Source: Blastococcus sp. TF02-09 (GTDB lineage: Bacteria; Actinomycetota; Actinomycetes; Mycobacteriales; Geodermatophilaceae). From it: a DNA stretch of 64,000 nt. Below the pieces are notes generated by a model that worked only from the letters and a program-made list of their open reading frames with translations, was not told the DNA's origin and did no database searches. The stretch covers positions 180,204-244,203 of the forward strand of contig NZ_QOHH01000007.1 of assembly GCF_003319105.1 (NCBI RefSeq), written 5' to 3'. Positions within the stretch are counted from its first letter, which is position 1; each line of letters starts with the position of its first letter. This document shows, piece after piece, positions 48,998 to 57,220 of the stretch. Made by a program: the position numbers and the translations under genes.

Positions 48998-50935
48998 GTG
49001 CCCGCACCACGCACGCCCGTCCGTTCCGCGGCCCGTCCCACCCCCCGGCCCGTCGTCGACGCCCGCGAGGCCCAGGCCCTGCGCGAGGCCATCACCCTGC
49101 GCCAGCTGGCCGCCGCCCGGCCCGACCTCACCCCCGCCCAGCTCGCCGCCGCGCGGGCCGCCCTGGCCGCGAAGGCCGCTCCACGTCCGGCCGGCAAGCG
49201 TTCCCCCACCACGAAGCGCCCAGCGGCGAAGCGTCCCGCTGCGACGCGGTCCCGGACCGGTGCCGGGGCCACCGAGCGCACCGGCGCGCGCTGGTCCTCC
49301 CGCCTCGGCGTCGTCGCCCTCGGCACGCTGCTGGTGCCGGCCCTCGTCACCGTGGTGCTGCCCGGCGCGACCACCCCCTCGGGTGGGCCGCTGGACGTCA
49401 CCGCCCTGGCCCTTACCGCCCGCAGCTCGCTGCTGGAGGCGGCCGACGGCTACCGCGCCCTTGAGCAGACCGCCGCGCACCGCCGCGACCAGCTGACCGA
49501 GGCGCGGGCCGCGGAGCAGGCCGCCCGCGACGCCGTCGACGACGTCCAGCAGGCCGTGGGCACGAGCGCGGCCGACCTCTACCGGGCCACCCCCGCCGCC
49601 CGGTACCCCGTGCCGACCCTCGACGCCCCCGGTGCCGGGGTCCTCGCGCAGGAGCTCGCCGCCGACGCCGACCAGGCGGTCGAGGCGACCGTGGTGCGTG
49701 CCGAGCGCACCGCCGCCACCCTCGCCGACGCGGAGGCCCGGGTCGACCGCGCCGAGGCCGTCGCCGCCGACGCCGACGCCGAGCTGGCCGCGGCCCTGGA
49801 TCGGATGCGCGCCGAGGTCGACGACCTGAGCACCGAGGTCACCGGCCGGCTGGCCGCCCTGGGCACGATCCCGGCCGCGGGGCAGCAGCAGGAGCGCAAC
49901 CAGCGCGCCGTCGCCCGCTGGCAGGGCTACCTGGCCGAGCTGACCGGCGCCGGTGTCGAGCTGCCGGCCGCCGCCGACCTCACCGACCCCGCCGACCTGC
50001 CCGAGGGCCTGTCCCCCGCGCTCGACGCCGACGGCCGTCCCGTGCCGGGCGTCGCCTGGGCCGTCGCGGGCAGCAGCCCGGTGACCGTGCTGCCGTCGGA
50101 GACCGTCGCCGCGGTCAGCAACGCGCTGTCCCAGCTCGGCAAGCCCTACGTCGCCGGCGCCGCCGGCCCCGAGACCTACGACTGCGGCGGCTTCACGGCG
50201 GCCTCCTGGCTGCTCGGCGGCTACGCGCTGCCCGCCACCCCCCAGCAGCAGTGGGCCACCGGTACCGCGGTGCCGCTGGACGGCCTGCAGATCGGTGACC
50301 TCGTCTTCTCCCCCGGCGGCCAGGACGTCGGCATGTACCTCGGCGACGGCGACGTGCTCGGCGCCTCCGCGGCGACCTACCAGGTCGGCATCCGCTCGGT
50401 GGCCGCCGGCTCCGCCGCCGTCCGCGTGCCCGTGGCCCCGACCGGCACCCCGAACGCGGCGCTGCCCGCGGGCGGCCCGACCGGCCCGTGCGGGGCACCC
50501 CTGGCGACGCCGGGAAGCGGCAGCCCGCGCTGGGGTGGCTGGGACAACGGCGAGATCCCGACCCAGGCGCTGTGCCAGCTGGGCGTCCACCGGCACGCCC
50601 TGCGCTGCGACGCCGCGGCCGGCTACGCCGCCATGGGCGAGGCCTACGAGGCCGAGTTCGGCACCGAGCTGTGCCTCACCGACTCCTACCGGTCGCTGGC
50701 CAGCCAGGTCGACGCCTTCTCCCGCAAGCCCGCGCTCGCCGCGGTGCCCGGCACCTCGAACCACGGGTGGGCCCTGGCGGTCGACCTGTGCGGGGGGATC
50801 CACCGGGGCGGGTCCGAGCAGTGGCGCTGGATGGCCGCCAACGCCGGCCGGTTCGGGTTCGTCCAGCCGGACTGGGCCTCCCCCGGTGGCGAGAAGCCCG
50901 AGCCGTGGCACTGGGAGTACGGCTACATCTCCTAG
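48998..50935 (+). CDS. NlpC/P60-like and M15 (VanY-type) peptidoglycan hydrolase fusion
   Basis: A 645-residue envelope protein. A basic Ala/Pro-rich start leads to a membrane helix or signal anchor near residues 100-122, then a long coiled coil (about 130-305). An NlpC/P60-like domain at 365-480 keeps the cysteine in YDCGGF near 395, but has Asp in QDVGMYLG where the catalytic His of HVGxYLG is expected. The last ~120 residues are an M15 D,D-carboxypeptidase domain with zinc motifs SNHGWALAVDL near 587 and EPWHWEY near 635. The second enzyme is probably active and the first not. The gene converges with the 253-residue hypothetical (4-bp overlap). GGGAG precedes the GTG start. Confidence 0.85.
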   Translation: MPAPRTPVRSAARPTPRPVVDAREAQALREAITLRQLAAARPDLTPAQLAAARAALAAKAAPRPAGKRSPTTKRPAAKRPAATRSRTGAGATERTGARWSSRLGVVALGTLLVPALVTVVLPGATTPSGGPLDVTALALTARSSLLEAADGYRALEQTAAHRRDQLTEARAAEQAARDAVDDVQQAVGTSAADLYRATPAARYPVPTLDAPGAGVLAQELAADADQAVEATVVRAERTAATLADAEARVDRAEAVAADADAELAAALDRMRAEVDDLSTEVTGRLAALGTIPAAGQQQERNQRAVARWQGYLAELTGAGVELPAAADLTDPADLPEGLSPALDADGRPVPGVAWAVAGSSPVTVLPSETVAAVSNALSQLGKPYVAGAAGPETYDCGGFTAASWLLGGYALPATPQQQWATGTAVPLDGLQIGDLVFSPGGQDVGMYLGDGDVLGASAATYQVGIRSVAAGSAAVRVPVAPTGTPNAALPAGGPTGPCGAPLATPGSGSPRWGGWDNGEIPTQALCQLGVHRHALRCDAAAGYAAMGEAYEAEFGTELCLTDSYRSLASQVDAFSRKPALAAVPGTSNHGWALAVDLCGGIHRGGSEQWRWMAANAGRFGFVQPDWASPGGEKPEPWHWEYGYIS

Positions 50936-51693
50936 AGCCAGGGCAGGCCGGCGAGCCGTTCCCAGGGCAGGGTCACGCTGGCCTCGGAGGTCTCCCCAGC
51001 CAGCCGCGCCGCGACGCTGCGGCCGGCGCAGGCGACCGGCCGCTGCGGGGTGACCACCACGTGCAGGTCGTCGACCGGCAGGCCGGCGTCGGCGACGCGG
51101 GCGAGCAGCCGCGCGGGAGCCGCCAGCGCGGTGGTGGCGAGCACGGGCATCGAGGGGTGGGACCACAGCGCCACCGGTCCCTCGACGCGCAGCGCCAGCT
51201 GCACCTCGGCGGCCCGGGCGCTCGCGGCCGACCGGATCTCCTCCACCCGCCCGGGGGCGGTACCGGGCAGCGGGGTCCAGGCGGGGGTGAGCTCCTCGCG
51301 GCGGACGACGACCCGCCACCCGACGGCGGAGCGGGCAGGGTCGGCCCAGTCGAGCACGGCGATGCCGTCCGTGGTCGCGGCCGCATCGGTCACGGGACGG
51401 GAGGCGACCCACGCGCGCAGCGCGGCGGTCATCGCCTCGGGGGTCGGCGCGACGCCGGCCCCCGTCATGTCATCGGCCAGCTCGCCGAGGCCGACGCGCA
51501 CGCTGCGCTCGTCCTCCTCCACGAGCAGGGCGGAGCCCGCGCCACTGCGCCGCACCAGTTCGACCCGCAGCTGAGGACCGGCCAGCACGGGCAGCACCAC
51601 CTCGGCCACCTCGAGCAGGTCGGCGACGTCGATTGGCGTCGGGCGCAGGCGCTGCAGGAGACCGGCCGAACCGCGGCGTCCGAACGCGGTCAC
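50932..51693 (-). CDS. Hypothetical protein, last gene of the leftward flagella-side cluster
   Basis: A 253-residue protein I do not recognise. It is rich in Val, Leu and Arg, with no membrane segment or signal. Short blocks such as QLRVELVRRSGAGSALLVEEDE and GWRVVVRREELTPAWTPLP suggest alternating strands, and the central third is helical. It overlaps the 114-residue gene upstream as ATGA, so the two proteins are probably partners. Its stop overlaps the convergent NlpC/M15 gene by 4 bp. Confidence 0.65.
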   Translation of the reverse strand: MTAFGRRGSAGLLQRLRPTPIDVADLLEVAEVVLPVLAGPQLRVELVRRSGAGSALLVEEDERSVRVGLGELADDMTGAGVAPTPEAMTAALRAWVASRPVTDAAATTDGIAVLDWADPARSAVGWRVVVRREELTPAWTPLPGTAPGRVEEIRSAASARAAEVQLALRVEGPVALWSHPSMPVLATTALAAPARLLARVADAGLPVDDLHVVVTPQRPVACAGRSVAARLAGETSEASVTLPWERLAGLPWL

Positions 51694-52034
51694 GCGCCGC
51701 CTCCGCTCAGCCGGGCCCGCAGGCCGTCGGGCAGCGGGCAGAGGGCGAGGACGGCGGTCAGCTCGGCGGCGCTGAGGCGCACCGGCAGCACGTCGGCGTC
51801 CCAGCCCGTCGCCAGGCGCACCCGCGCGGCCGAGGCCGGCCAGACGGCGTCCCGGGCGGCGGCGACGTGCAGCTCGGTGAGCACGTTCTGGAGGTGGATG
51901 TGCGCCACGGGGTGCACGGCCGGGTCACCGAGCGCGGAGCGCACCGCGGCGGCCAGCTGGACGCGCTCGGGCGAGGCGAGCCAGTGCGGGACGAGGACCT
52001 CCGAGCCCGTGTCGCCACTGGGCAGCACGCTCAT
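51690..52034 (-). CDS. Hypothetical protein coupled to its 253-residue neighbour
   Basis: A 114-residue protein of unknown family. It starts MSVLPSGDTGSEVLVPHWLA and looks helical in the middle (RVQLAAAVRSALGD, QNVLTELHVAAARDAV). The C-terminal part LSAAELTAVLALCPLPDGLRARL resembles a small helical bundle. A GCCGATAT sequence 94 bp upstream could be a FliA-type -10. It follows the sigma-like gene after a strong terminator, so it is likely its own transcription unit. Confidence 0.6.
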   Translation of the reverse strand: MSVLPSGDTGSEVLVPHWLASPERVQLAAAVRSALGDPAVHPVAHIHLQNVLTELHVAAARDAVWPASAARVRLATGWDADVLPVRLSAAELTAVLALCPLPDGLRARLSGGGA

Positions 52035-52127
52035 CGGACGCCGTCCCGGGTGCTGCGGCCGGGCCCCGTCGCCGGCCGGCCCGCGGCTGCGGTGCGGCGG
52101 GTCCGGGGGCTCAGCGTCACGCCCTGG

Positions 52128-52135
52128 ATATCGGC
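52128..52135 (-). promoter_or_regulatory. Possible FliA-type -10 (GCCGATAT) before the 114-residue gene
   Basis: On the minus strand GCCGATAT matches seven of eight bases of the known sigma-28 -10 GCCGATAA. The -35 position 15 nt upstream reads GGTCGA and does not match CTCAAG, so the site is uncertain. Confidence 0.25.
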
Positions 52136-52207
52136 AGGCCCGCACCTCGATCGACCCGATCCGGGCCGATGAATTCACCGGATCCTCCCAGGACGCCGGA
52201 CGCACGC

Positions 52208-52263
52208 GAGCGCGGGGAACGGCACCCCTCGTCGGCTGGTGGGAGGTGCCGTTCCCCGCGCTC
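52208..52263 (-). terminator. Perfect 19-bp stem terminator after the sigma-like gene
   Basis: Arms 52208-52226 and 52245-52263 pair at all 19 positions around an 18-nt loop. It begins 20 bp beyond the stop of the leftward sigma-like gene and should end that transcript. Confidence 0.85.
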
Positions 52264-52282
52264 GGCGGTTCGACCGGTGCGG

Positions 52283-53383
52283 CTACTCGGCGAGCTCGGC
52301 GAGCCGGCCCTTGAGCGCCCGCTCCACGCGGTCGGCGTAGACGTTCATGTTGCGCACCGACGTGTTGAGGTCCGAGGACAGCTGCGTCTTGGTCTGCCCG
52401 CCCCAGGTGGTCAGGTACCAGGTGGCCCAGCCGAGCACGTTGGGCTGGCCGGCCCGCTGGTCGCGACGCGCGTCGGGGTCCGGCGCGCAGGCCGCGGTCA
52501 GGGCGTGGGAGAGCAGCGTCTGCTCCGCCTCGCCCATGATCTCGTCGGGCGCCTCGCAGGAGTCGGGCAGCAGGATCTCGGTGCCGTCCGGACCGCCGTC
52601 GAGGGACTGCAGGTTGCGCAGCCCGTTGAGCGTCGCGACGGTCTGCGAGTTGCGCCGCAGCGTGGCCACGCTCTGCCCCATGAACGCCGCGAGTTCCTTC
52701 TCGCTCGGCCGGCGCTGGTGCTCGGCGATGAAGGTGGCGATCGCCTTCTGCTGCTTGTGCTCGGTGTCGGCGGCGGTGCGCCCGTGGGCGTTGCGGCCGA
52801 GGTCGTGCACCCACTTGGACAGCTGGGTGGCCAGGAAGGCGCCGAAGGGCACCGACTTGGTCTCGTCGAACTGGCCGACGGCCTTGAGCACCCACTCGTA
52901 CACCTGCTGGCCCAGGTCGTCGGGGTCGGGCAGGTGCAGCCGGATCGTGCTCATGTTCCGCTGCAGGCGCTTGAGGCTGACCGGGCCGTAGTGCCGGCAC
53001 AGGTCGGCCAGGAAGTCCGGCGGGAGGTCCTTCGGGGCACGCCGGCGGACGTCGGTCTCGGCCCGGAGGCCGACCGTCGTGCAGCCGCGGCCGGCGCACC
53101 ACGCGCGCACCCAGTCGGCCAGCACCTGCGCCGAGCCGCGGGCGCCGTCCACCCGGTAGAGGCCGTCGCCCTGGTCGTAGGTGACGGTCACGCCGTCGGG
53201 CAGCTCGGCGCGGAACTCGTCGAGGGGCAGCTCGCGGTCGACGCGGAAGTGCACCCGGTCGCGGGCGGTGATGGGCGCGAGCGCCCAGCCCTCGGCCTCG
53301 GGGATGCCGCCGAAGACGAGCGGCTGCCGGGCGCGGGCGCGGGGATCGAGGGTGGACGAGGCGGAAGCGAAGATGTCGGACAC
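52283..53383 (-). CDS. Divergent sigma-70-like factor with unknown N-terminal domain
   Basis: A 366-residue protein. The first ~130 residues (EGWALAPITARDRVHFRVDR, DQGDGLYRVDG, CAGRGCTTVGLRAE) match no family I know. Residues ~140-205 look like sigma region 2: RLHLPDPDDLGQQVYEWVLK, then VGQFDETKSVPFGAFL. Region 3 is IATFIAEHQRRPSEKELAAF near 220. The C-terminal WGGQTKTQLSSDLNTSVRNM near 325, followed by ADRVERALKGRL, fits a region 4 helix-turn-helix. It is distinct from the FliA of this window. The GTG start has AGGAG five nucleotides upstream. Being last in the flagellar leftward series, it may govern motility or fill an anti-sigma role; neither is shown. Confidence 0.7.
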   Translation of the reverse strand: MSDIFASASSTLDPRARARQPLVFGGIPEAEGWALAPITARDRVHFRVDRELPLDEFRAELPDGVTVTYDQGDGLYRVDGARGSAQVLADWVRAWCAGRGCTTVGLRAETDVRRRAPKDLPPDFLADLCRHYGPVSLKRLQRNMSTIRLHLPDPDDLGQQVYEWVLKAVGQFDETKSVPFGAFLATQLSKWVHDLGRNAHGRTAADTEHKQQKAIATFIAEHQRRPSEKELAAFMGQSVATLRRNSQTVATLNGLRNLQSLDGGPDGTEILLPDSCEAPDEIMGEAEQTLLSHALTAACAPDPDARRDQRAGQPNVLGWATWYLTTWGGQTKTQLSSDLNTSVRNMNVYADRVERALKGRLAELAE

Positions 53384-53454
53384 CGGAACTCCTGGCACTA
53401 CGGGGAAGGACAGACCTCGGGTGCGGAGGCCTGCGAAGCGGCTCGGAGGCGCCG

Positions 53455-53943
53455 TCAGGCGGGGATGCGCTCCCCCGGGCCCGCGGTGCGCGGGCTGGGG
53501 ATGGCCGAGCCGGCGGAGGACACCGGCAGCGCCTCGACGACGTCGGCGACGGTGACGCCCGAGGCCGCGCGCTCGATGAGCACCGCGGCGGCGGCGCGCT
53601 CGGCACCGCTGGGCTCGGCGACGTACACCGGCATGTGGTCGTAGAGCGAGGTGAAGACCGCGCTCACGAACGCGTAGGCGGCCTGCGCCTGCGGCGAGAA
53701 CTTGGCGACGCCGGTGCGCGGACCGAGGTCCACGCCGACGGTCACCCGGACGACGCGGTCGTCCTTGCTGAGGCCCGAGACCGCGAAGGCGACCTGGTCG
53801 TGCTCGGCGGCCAGCGATGCGAGCGCCGCGAGGCACTTGCGCGTGGCACCGCGCCGCGGGCGCAGCTGCACGTGGACGACCACGGACTCGTGCTCGCCGC
53901 CGTGGTCGACGCCGCCGTGCGCGTTGGATGCACTGTGTTGCAT
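53455..53943 (-). CDS. Hypothetical protein between csrA and the sigma-like gene
   Basis: A 162-residue protein of no recognised family. After a His-rich start (SNAHGGVDHGGEHES) there is an alternating beta/alpha pattern: VVVHVQLRPRRGATRKCLAAL, HDQVAFAVSGLSKDDRVVRVTVGV, then a helix AQAAYAFVSAVFTSLYDHM. The first 100 residues could form a small ferredoxin-like (ACT-type) sensor fold. The tail is low-complexity. It lies 71 bp upstream of the sigma-like gene, so a regulatory link such as an anti-sigma or ligand sensor is possible but unproven. Confidence 0.6.
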   Translation of the reverse strand: MQHSASNAHGGVDHGGEHESVVVHVQLRPRRGATRKCLAALASLAAEHDQVAFAVSGLSKDDRVVRVTVGVDLGPRTGVAKFSPQAQAAYAFVSAVFTSLYDHMPVYVAEPSGAERAAAAVLIERAASGVTVADVVEALPVSSAGSAIPSPRTAGPGERIPA

Positions 53944-54138
53944 GGTGATCGCCCCCTGTCACTTGCTTGGGGAGAAATCTGCCTCATCCCCTCGGCAACC
54001 GAGGGCACAACACTCGCCGTGTCCTACGCACTTCTCCCGGAACACTTCGGCAGATGTTGCCTGTGTCGCGGCGCTCCGGACGGTCGAGAGGCGGCATTTG
54101 TCGACGTCTGCCGAACACCGCCCCTCGACACCATCGGG

Positions 54139-54408
54139 TCAGGCCTGCGCGTCCTGCACCTGGTCGGCCTCCGGCTCGGCGCTGACCGGCGCGAACGCCG
54201 CGAGCGCGCCGAGGCTGTCGGCGGTCACCTGCGCCGCGAGGGCGTTGGCCTCCGCGATCTGCCGGTAGACCTCCTCGCGGTGGATGGTCACCTCGCGAGG
54301 GGCCTTGAAGCCGAGCCGGACCGTGCCGCCGCGCACCTCGACGACGTGGACCTCGATGTCGTCGCCGATGCGGATGGTCTCGCCGACGCTGCGCGTGAGT
54401 GTGAGCAC
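54139..54408 (-). CDS. csrA: Carbon storage regulator CsrA
   Basis: An 89-residue RNA-binding translational repressor that binds GGA in hairpin loops. The core (MLTLTRSVGETIRIGDDIEVHV to REVTIHREEVYRQIAEAN) keeps Leu4, Arg6 and the RNA-contacting Arg44-Glu45-Glu46. It has ~28 extra C-terminal residues (ALAAQVTADSLGALAAFAPV region) beyond the usual ~60, ending acidic. The GTG start sets the exact family N-terminus. It lies 87 bp after fliW, and the flagellin leader of this window has matching sites, so flagellin is the likely target. Confidence 0.95.
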   Translation of the reverse strand: MLTLTRSVGETIRIGDDIEVHVVEVRGGTVRLGFKAPREVTIHREEVYRQIAEANALAAQVTADSLGALAAFAPVSAEPEADQVQDAQA

Positions 54409-54495
54409 GTGTACCCCTCCATGGGTGTGTGGGTTGCCGTCCGTGGCGTGCCCGCGGGCGGGCACCGGGGAGCCGCGTGACGCAGCTCGGGGAAG

Positions 54496-54927
54496 TTATC
54501 GGCGCAGGCGCCGCCGAAGGGGAAGGTCCAGGTCCGATTGGACCACCTGGCGGGCGCAGTGCGTCGAGGGGGCGACGACCACAGGTGCCCGCAGGTTGGC
54601 CGTGGCCTCCGTCGGATCTCCGTCGGGCACGGTGACCAGGCAGAGCAGCTGCGCCTGGTCGACGTCGTCCAGACCGAGCTCCGCGCGCACGGCCGGCGGT
54701 ACGACCGGGCAGTAGTCCGGGAAGAAGCGACGGGCCGACACCGCCAGGAACCGCGGGCCGTCGGGGGCGACGGACTGCAGCCAGAACAGCAGGCCGGCGG
54801 TGTCGCCGGGAACCAGGACGTAGTCCCGGTGCGCCGGGAAGCCGGGGATCGGCTCGGCGAAGTACAGCACCTGGACCGACGGCGCCGTCGTCGTCGGCGC
54901 AGCGGCCGGGGCGGTGAGGGCGGCCAT
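54496..54927 (-). CDS. fliW: Flagellar assembly factor FliW
   Basis: A 143-residue protein that binds CsrA, and is itself bound by free flagellin, so that flagellin synthesis follows secretion. Family motifs are VLYFAEPIPGFPAHRDYVLVP near residue 20, FWLQSVAPDGPRFLAVSAR near 48, and ATANLRAPVVVAPSTHCARQVV near 110. An Ala/Thr-rich ~15-residue extension precedes the core, and the end is unusually Arg-rich (LRRRLRR). The ATG overlaps the flgL stop by one base. The order flgL-fliW-csrA matches Bacillus. Confidence 0.95.
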   Translation of the reverse strand: MAALTAPAAAPTTTAPSVQVLYFAEPIPGFPAHRDYVLVPGDTAGLLFWLQSVAPDGPRFLAVSARRFFPDYCPVVPPAVRAELGLDDVDQAQLLCLVTVPDGDPTEATANLRAPVVVAPSTHCARQVVQSDLDLPLRRRLRR

Positions 54928-55817
54928 CAGCGCAGGTAGTCCATGAGCGTGGGGCTGATCGACTTGGCCGTCGCCGACAGCGCCGCCTCGTAGGCGGTCT
55001 GCTGCATCGTCAGCCGCATCATCATGTTCGGCAGGTCGATGTCCTCGACCTGGCTCAGGCCCTCCTCCAGCGCGATGCTCTGGCCCATGGTGATCTCGGC
55101 CTCGCGGTCGATGCGGGCCGACCGAGCACCGACGTCGGCCACCGCCGACTTCATGTTGTTCATGATCACGTCGAGGTCGGCGAGGTCCTGCTCGAGCCCC
55201 ACGGGGTCGGTCGTCAGGTTGCCCGTGATCCGCTCGACGAGCGCGAACAGGTCGGTCCCGGCGCCCTCGAAGGCCTCGGGGCCGCTGATGTCCACCCGTA
55301 CGGAGTCGGTGCTCGACACCCGGCGCAGCATCTCGGTGCCCGGACCGGCCTGGCCTACGTAGGCGCCGGTGGTGGCGTCGTAGGCCTTGGGGCCGGCGGT
55401 GATCCCGCCGAACATCGGCCGGCCGGCGACGGTCGTGTTCGCCATGCCCAGCAGGCTCTCGCGCAGGGTGCCGGTCTCGGCAGCGAGTGCCTTGCGGGCG
55501 GTGTCGGACATGGCGCCGGTGTTGAGACCCTGCACCGTGAGATCCCGGACCCGGCGGGCGACGTTCAGCATCTGCTGCAGGGTCGAGTCGGTCTGGTTCA
55601 GCCAGGACTGACCGTCGGAGATGTTGCGCGCGTACTGCGCGTTCGCGTCCTGCTCCGCCCGCGTCTGCATGGCGCGGTTGGTGCCGGTCGGCGAGTCCGA
55701 CGGGGCGGTGAGCTGCTTGCCGGAGGTGAGCTGCTCCTGGAGCCTGCTGAAGGTCTCCAGGTTCCGGTTGAGGCCCTGGAGGCTGGTGAGCGTGACGGCG
55801 CGCTGGGTGATCCGCAT
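54927..55817 (-). CDS. flgL: Flagellar hook-associated protein 3 (FlgL)
   Basis: A 296-residue hook-filament junction protein. The N-terminal flagellin-like helices are MRITQRAVTLTSLQGLNRNL and LQEQLTSGKQLTAPSDSP, with the helix LNQTDSTLQQMLNVARRVRDLTVQ. The C-terminal helix MRLTMQQTAYEAALSATAKS closes the coiled-coil. The variable middle domain (about 125-200) is short. Secreted by the flagellar type III apparatus with no signal peptide. It starts 6 bp after flgK. Confidence 0.95.
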   Translation of the reverse strand: MRITQRAVTLTSLQGLNRNLETFSRLQEQLTSGKQLTAPSDSPTGTNRAMQTRAEQDANAQYARNISDGQSWLNQTDSTLQQMLNVARRVRDLTVQGLNTGAMSDTARKALAAETGTLRESLLGMANTTVAGRPMFGGITAGPKAYDATTGAYVGQAGPGTEMLRRVSSTDSVRVDISGPEAFEGAGTDLFALVERITGNLTTDPVGLEQDLADLDVIMNNMKSAVADVGARSARIDREAEITMGQSIALEEGLSQVEDIDLPNMMMRLTMQQTAYEAALSATAKSISPTLMDYLR

Positions 55818-55822
55818 CGAGA

Positions 55823-57220
55823 TCAGCGCCCCACGAGGCCGGTGCGGTTGATGAGCACGTCGAGCGCCTCGTCGATCGCGGTGATCATCCGGCCGGCAGC
55901 CGCGTAGGCGTGCTGGTAGGACAGCATGTTGGTGAGCTCCTCGTCGAGGTTCACGCCCGCCACGGACTCGCGGGCGGCGTCGACCGTGGTGGTGATGCTG
56001 TTCTGGATGTCGTAGTCGCGCTGGGACACCGCCGACTGGACGCCGAGTCCGACGATCATCTGCCGGTAGCCCTCGTCGATGCCGGCGGTCAGCGCCAGCT
56101 GCGCGATCCGGTCGGCGTTCGTGCGGTCCAGGTTCGCCGCGCCCGCGACACCGGAGGCCGCGATGCGGTCGGTGCTCGTGATCAGCACCGTGATGTTGGC
56201 GGCCGTGATCGGGCCGCCGTCCGAGCTGCCGAACACCGGCCCACCGGCTGCACCGGTGCGGTCGAAGCCGTCGGCGTGCGCGTCGTTGACGACCGTCGCC
56301 AGGTTCGAGGCGATCCCGTCGAGCTGGGTCCGGTAGGCCGGGATGATGGTGTTCATGGCGTTGAGCTGACCGCCCGCCGTGCCGCCGACGTTCACGTTGA
56401 GGTTCCCGATGGCGGTGACGATCTTCAACGGGTCCCCGCCGGTGTCGTCGGGGTCCCCCGTGCCGCTCATCGCGAGCTTCGCCGCCGACCCGCCCGACAC
56501 CAGGGTGATCCCGCCGACGATGACGTCGAGCAGTCCGTCCTTGCCGTGCCGCACGGAGGCGCCCGCCTGGTCGGCCAGCTTCATGACCAGCAGGTCCCGC
56601 TGGTCGGCCAGGTCGTTGGCCGGCAGGTTGCCCTGCGTCGCGCGCTGGATCGCCACGTTGAGGTCGGCGATGTTCTGCGCCGCGGCGTTCACGTCGTCGA
56701 CCAGGACGGCGAGGTTCTCGCGGGTCTGCTGCCACTGCCCGCTGAGCTGCTGCTGGCTGAAGTGCAGCCCTCCGGCCAGCGTCTCCAGGCGCTTGAGCAC
56801 CTGGCCGCGCGCGGCGGGGTCGGCCGGGTTGTTGGCCACGTCCTGCCAGCCCCTCCACACCTCGGACAGCATCTTCTGCAGGCCGGTGGACCCGGGCTCG
56901 CGGAACGCCTGCTCGACCAGCTCGAAGGACTCGCTCTCGGCGGACAGCTGGGTGAGGTTCGCGTGCTCGGTGTGGCCGCGGCCCTCCAGGAAGATGTCGC
57001 GGATGCGCGCCACGTCGTCGGCGCTCACGCCCTGGCCGATGCCCGTGGTCGTCGAGAAGAACGCCGGCACGGCGCTGCCCCCGATGGCAGCGAGGTCGAC
57101 CCGCTGGCGGGAGTAGCCCTCGGTGTTGACGTTGGCGATGTTCTGGCCGGTGACGTCGAGAGCGCGCCGGCTCGCCCAGAGCGCGGTGGTGGCGGCGTTC
57201 AGCCCGGAGAACGTGCTCAC
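55823..57220 (-). CDS. flgK: Flagellar hook-associated protein 1 (FlgK)
   Basis: A 465-residue hook-filament junction protein. The N-terminal rod-type motif ALWASRRALDVTGQNIANVNTEGYSRQRV is near residues 13-41 and the C-terminal motif VNLDEELTNMLSYQHAYAAAGRMI is near 420. The middle has the usual beta domains (DLLVMKLADQAGASVRHGKDG; PLKIVTAIGNLNVNVGG). Length is normal for actinobacterial FlgK. The GTG overlaps the flgN stop as GTGA, coupling chaperone and substrate. Confidence 0.96.
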   Translation of the reverse strand: MSTFSGLNAATTALWASRRALDVTGQNIANVNTEGYSRQRVDLAAIGGSAVPAFFSTTTGIGQGVSADDVARIRDIFLEGRGHTEHANLTQLSAESESFELVEQAFREPGSTGLQKMLSEVWRGWQDVANNPADPAARGQVLKRLETLAGGLHFSQQQLSGQWQQTRENLAVLVDDVNAAAQNIADLNVAIQRATQGNLPANDLADQRDLLVMKLADQAGASVRHGKDGLLDVIVGGITLVSGGSAAKLAMSGTGDPDDTGGDPLKIVTAIGNLNVNVGGTAGGQLNAMNTIIPAYRTQLDGIASNLATVVNDAHADGFDRTGAAGGPVFGSSDGGPITAANITVLITSTDRIAASGVAGAANLDRTNADRIAQLALTAGIDEGYRQMIVGLGVQSAVSQRDYDIQNSITTTVDAARESVAGVNLDEELTNMLSYQHAYAAAGRMITAIDEALDVLINRTGLVGR

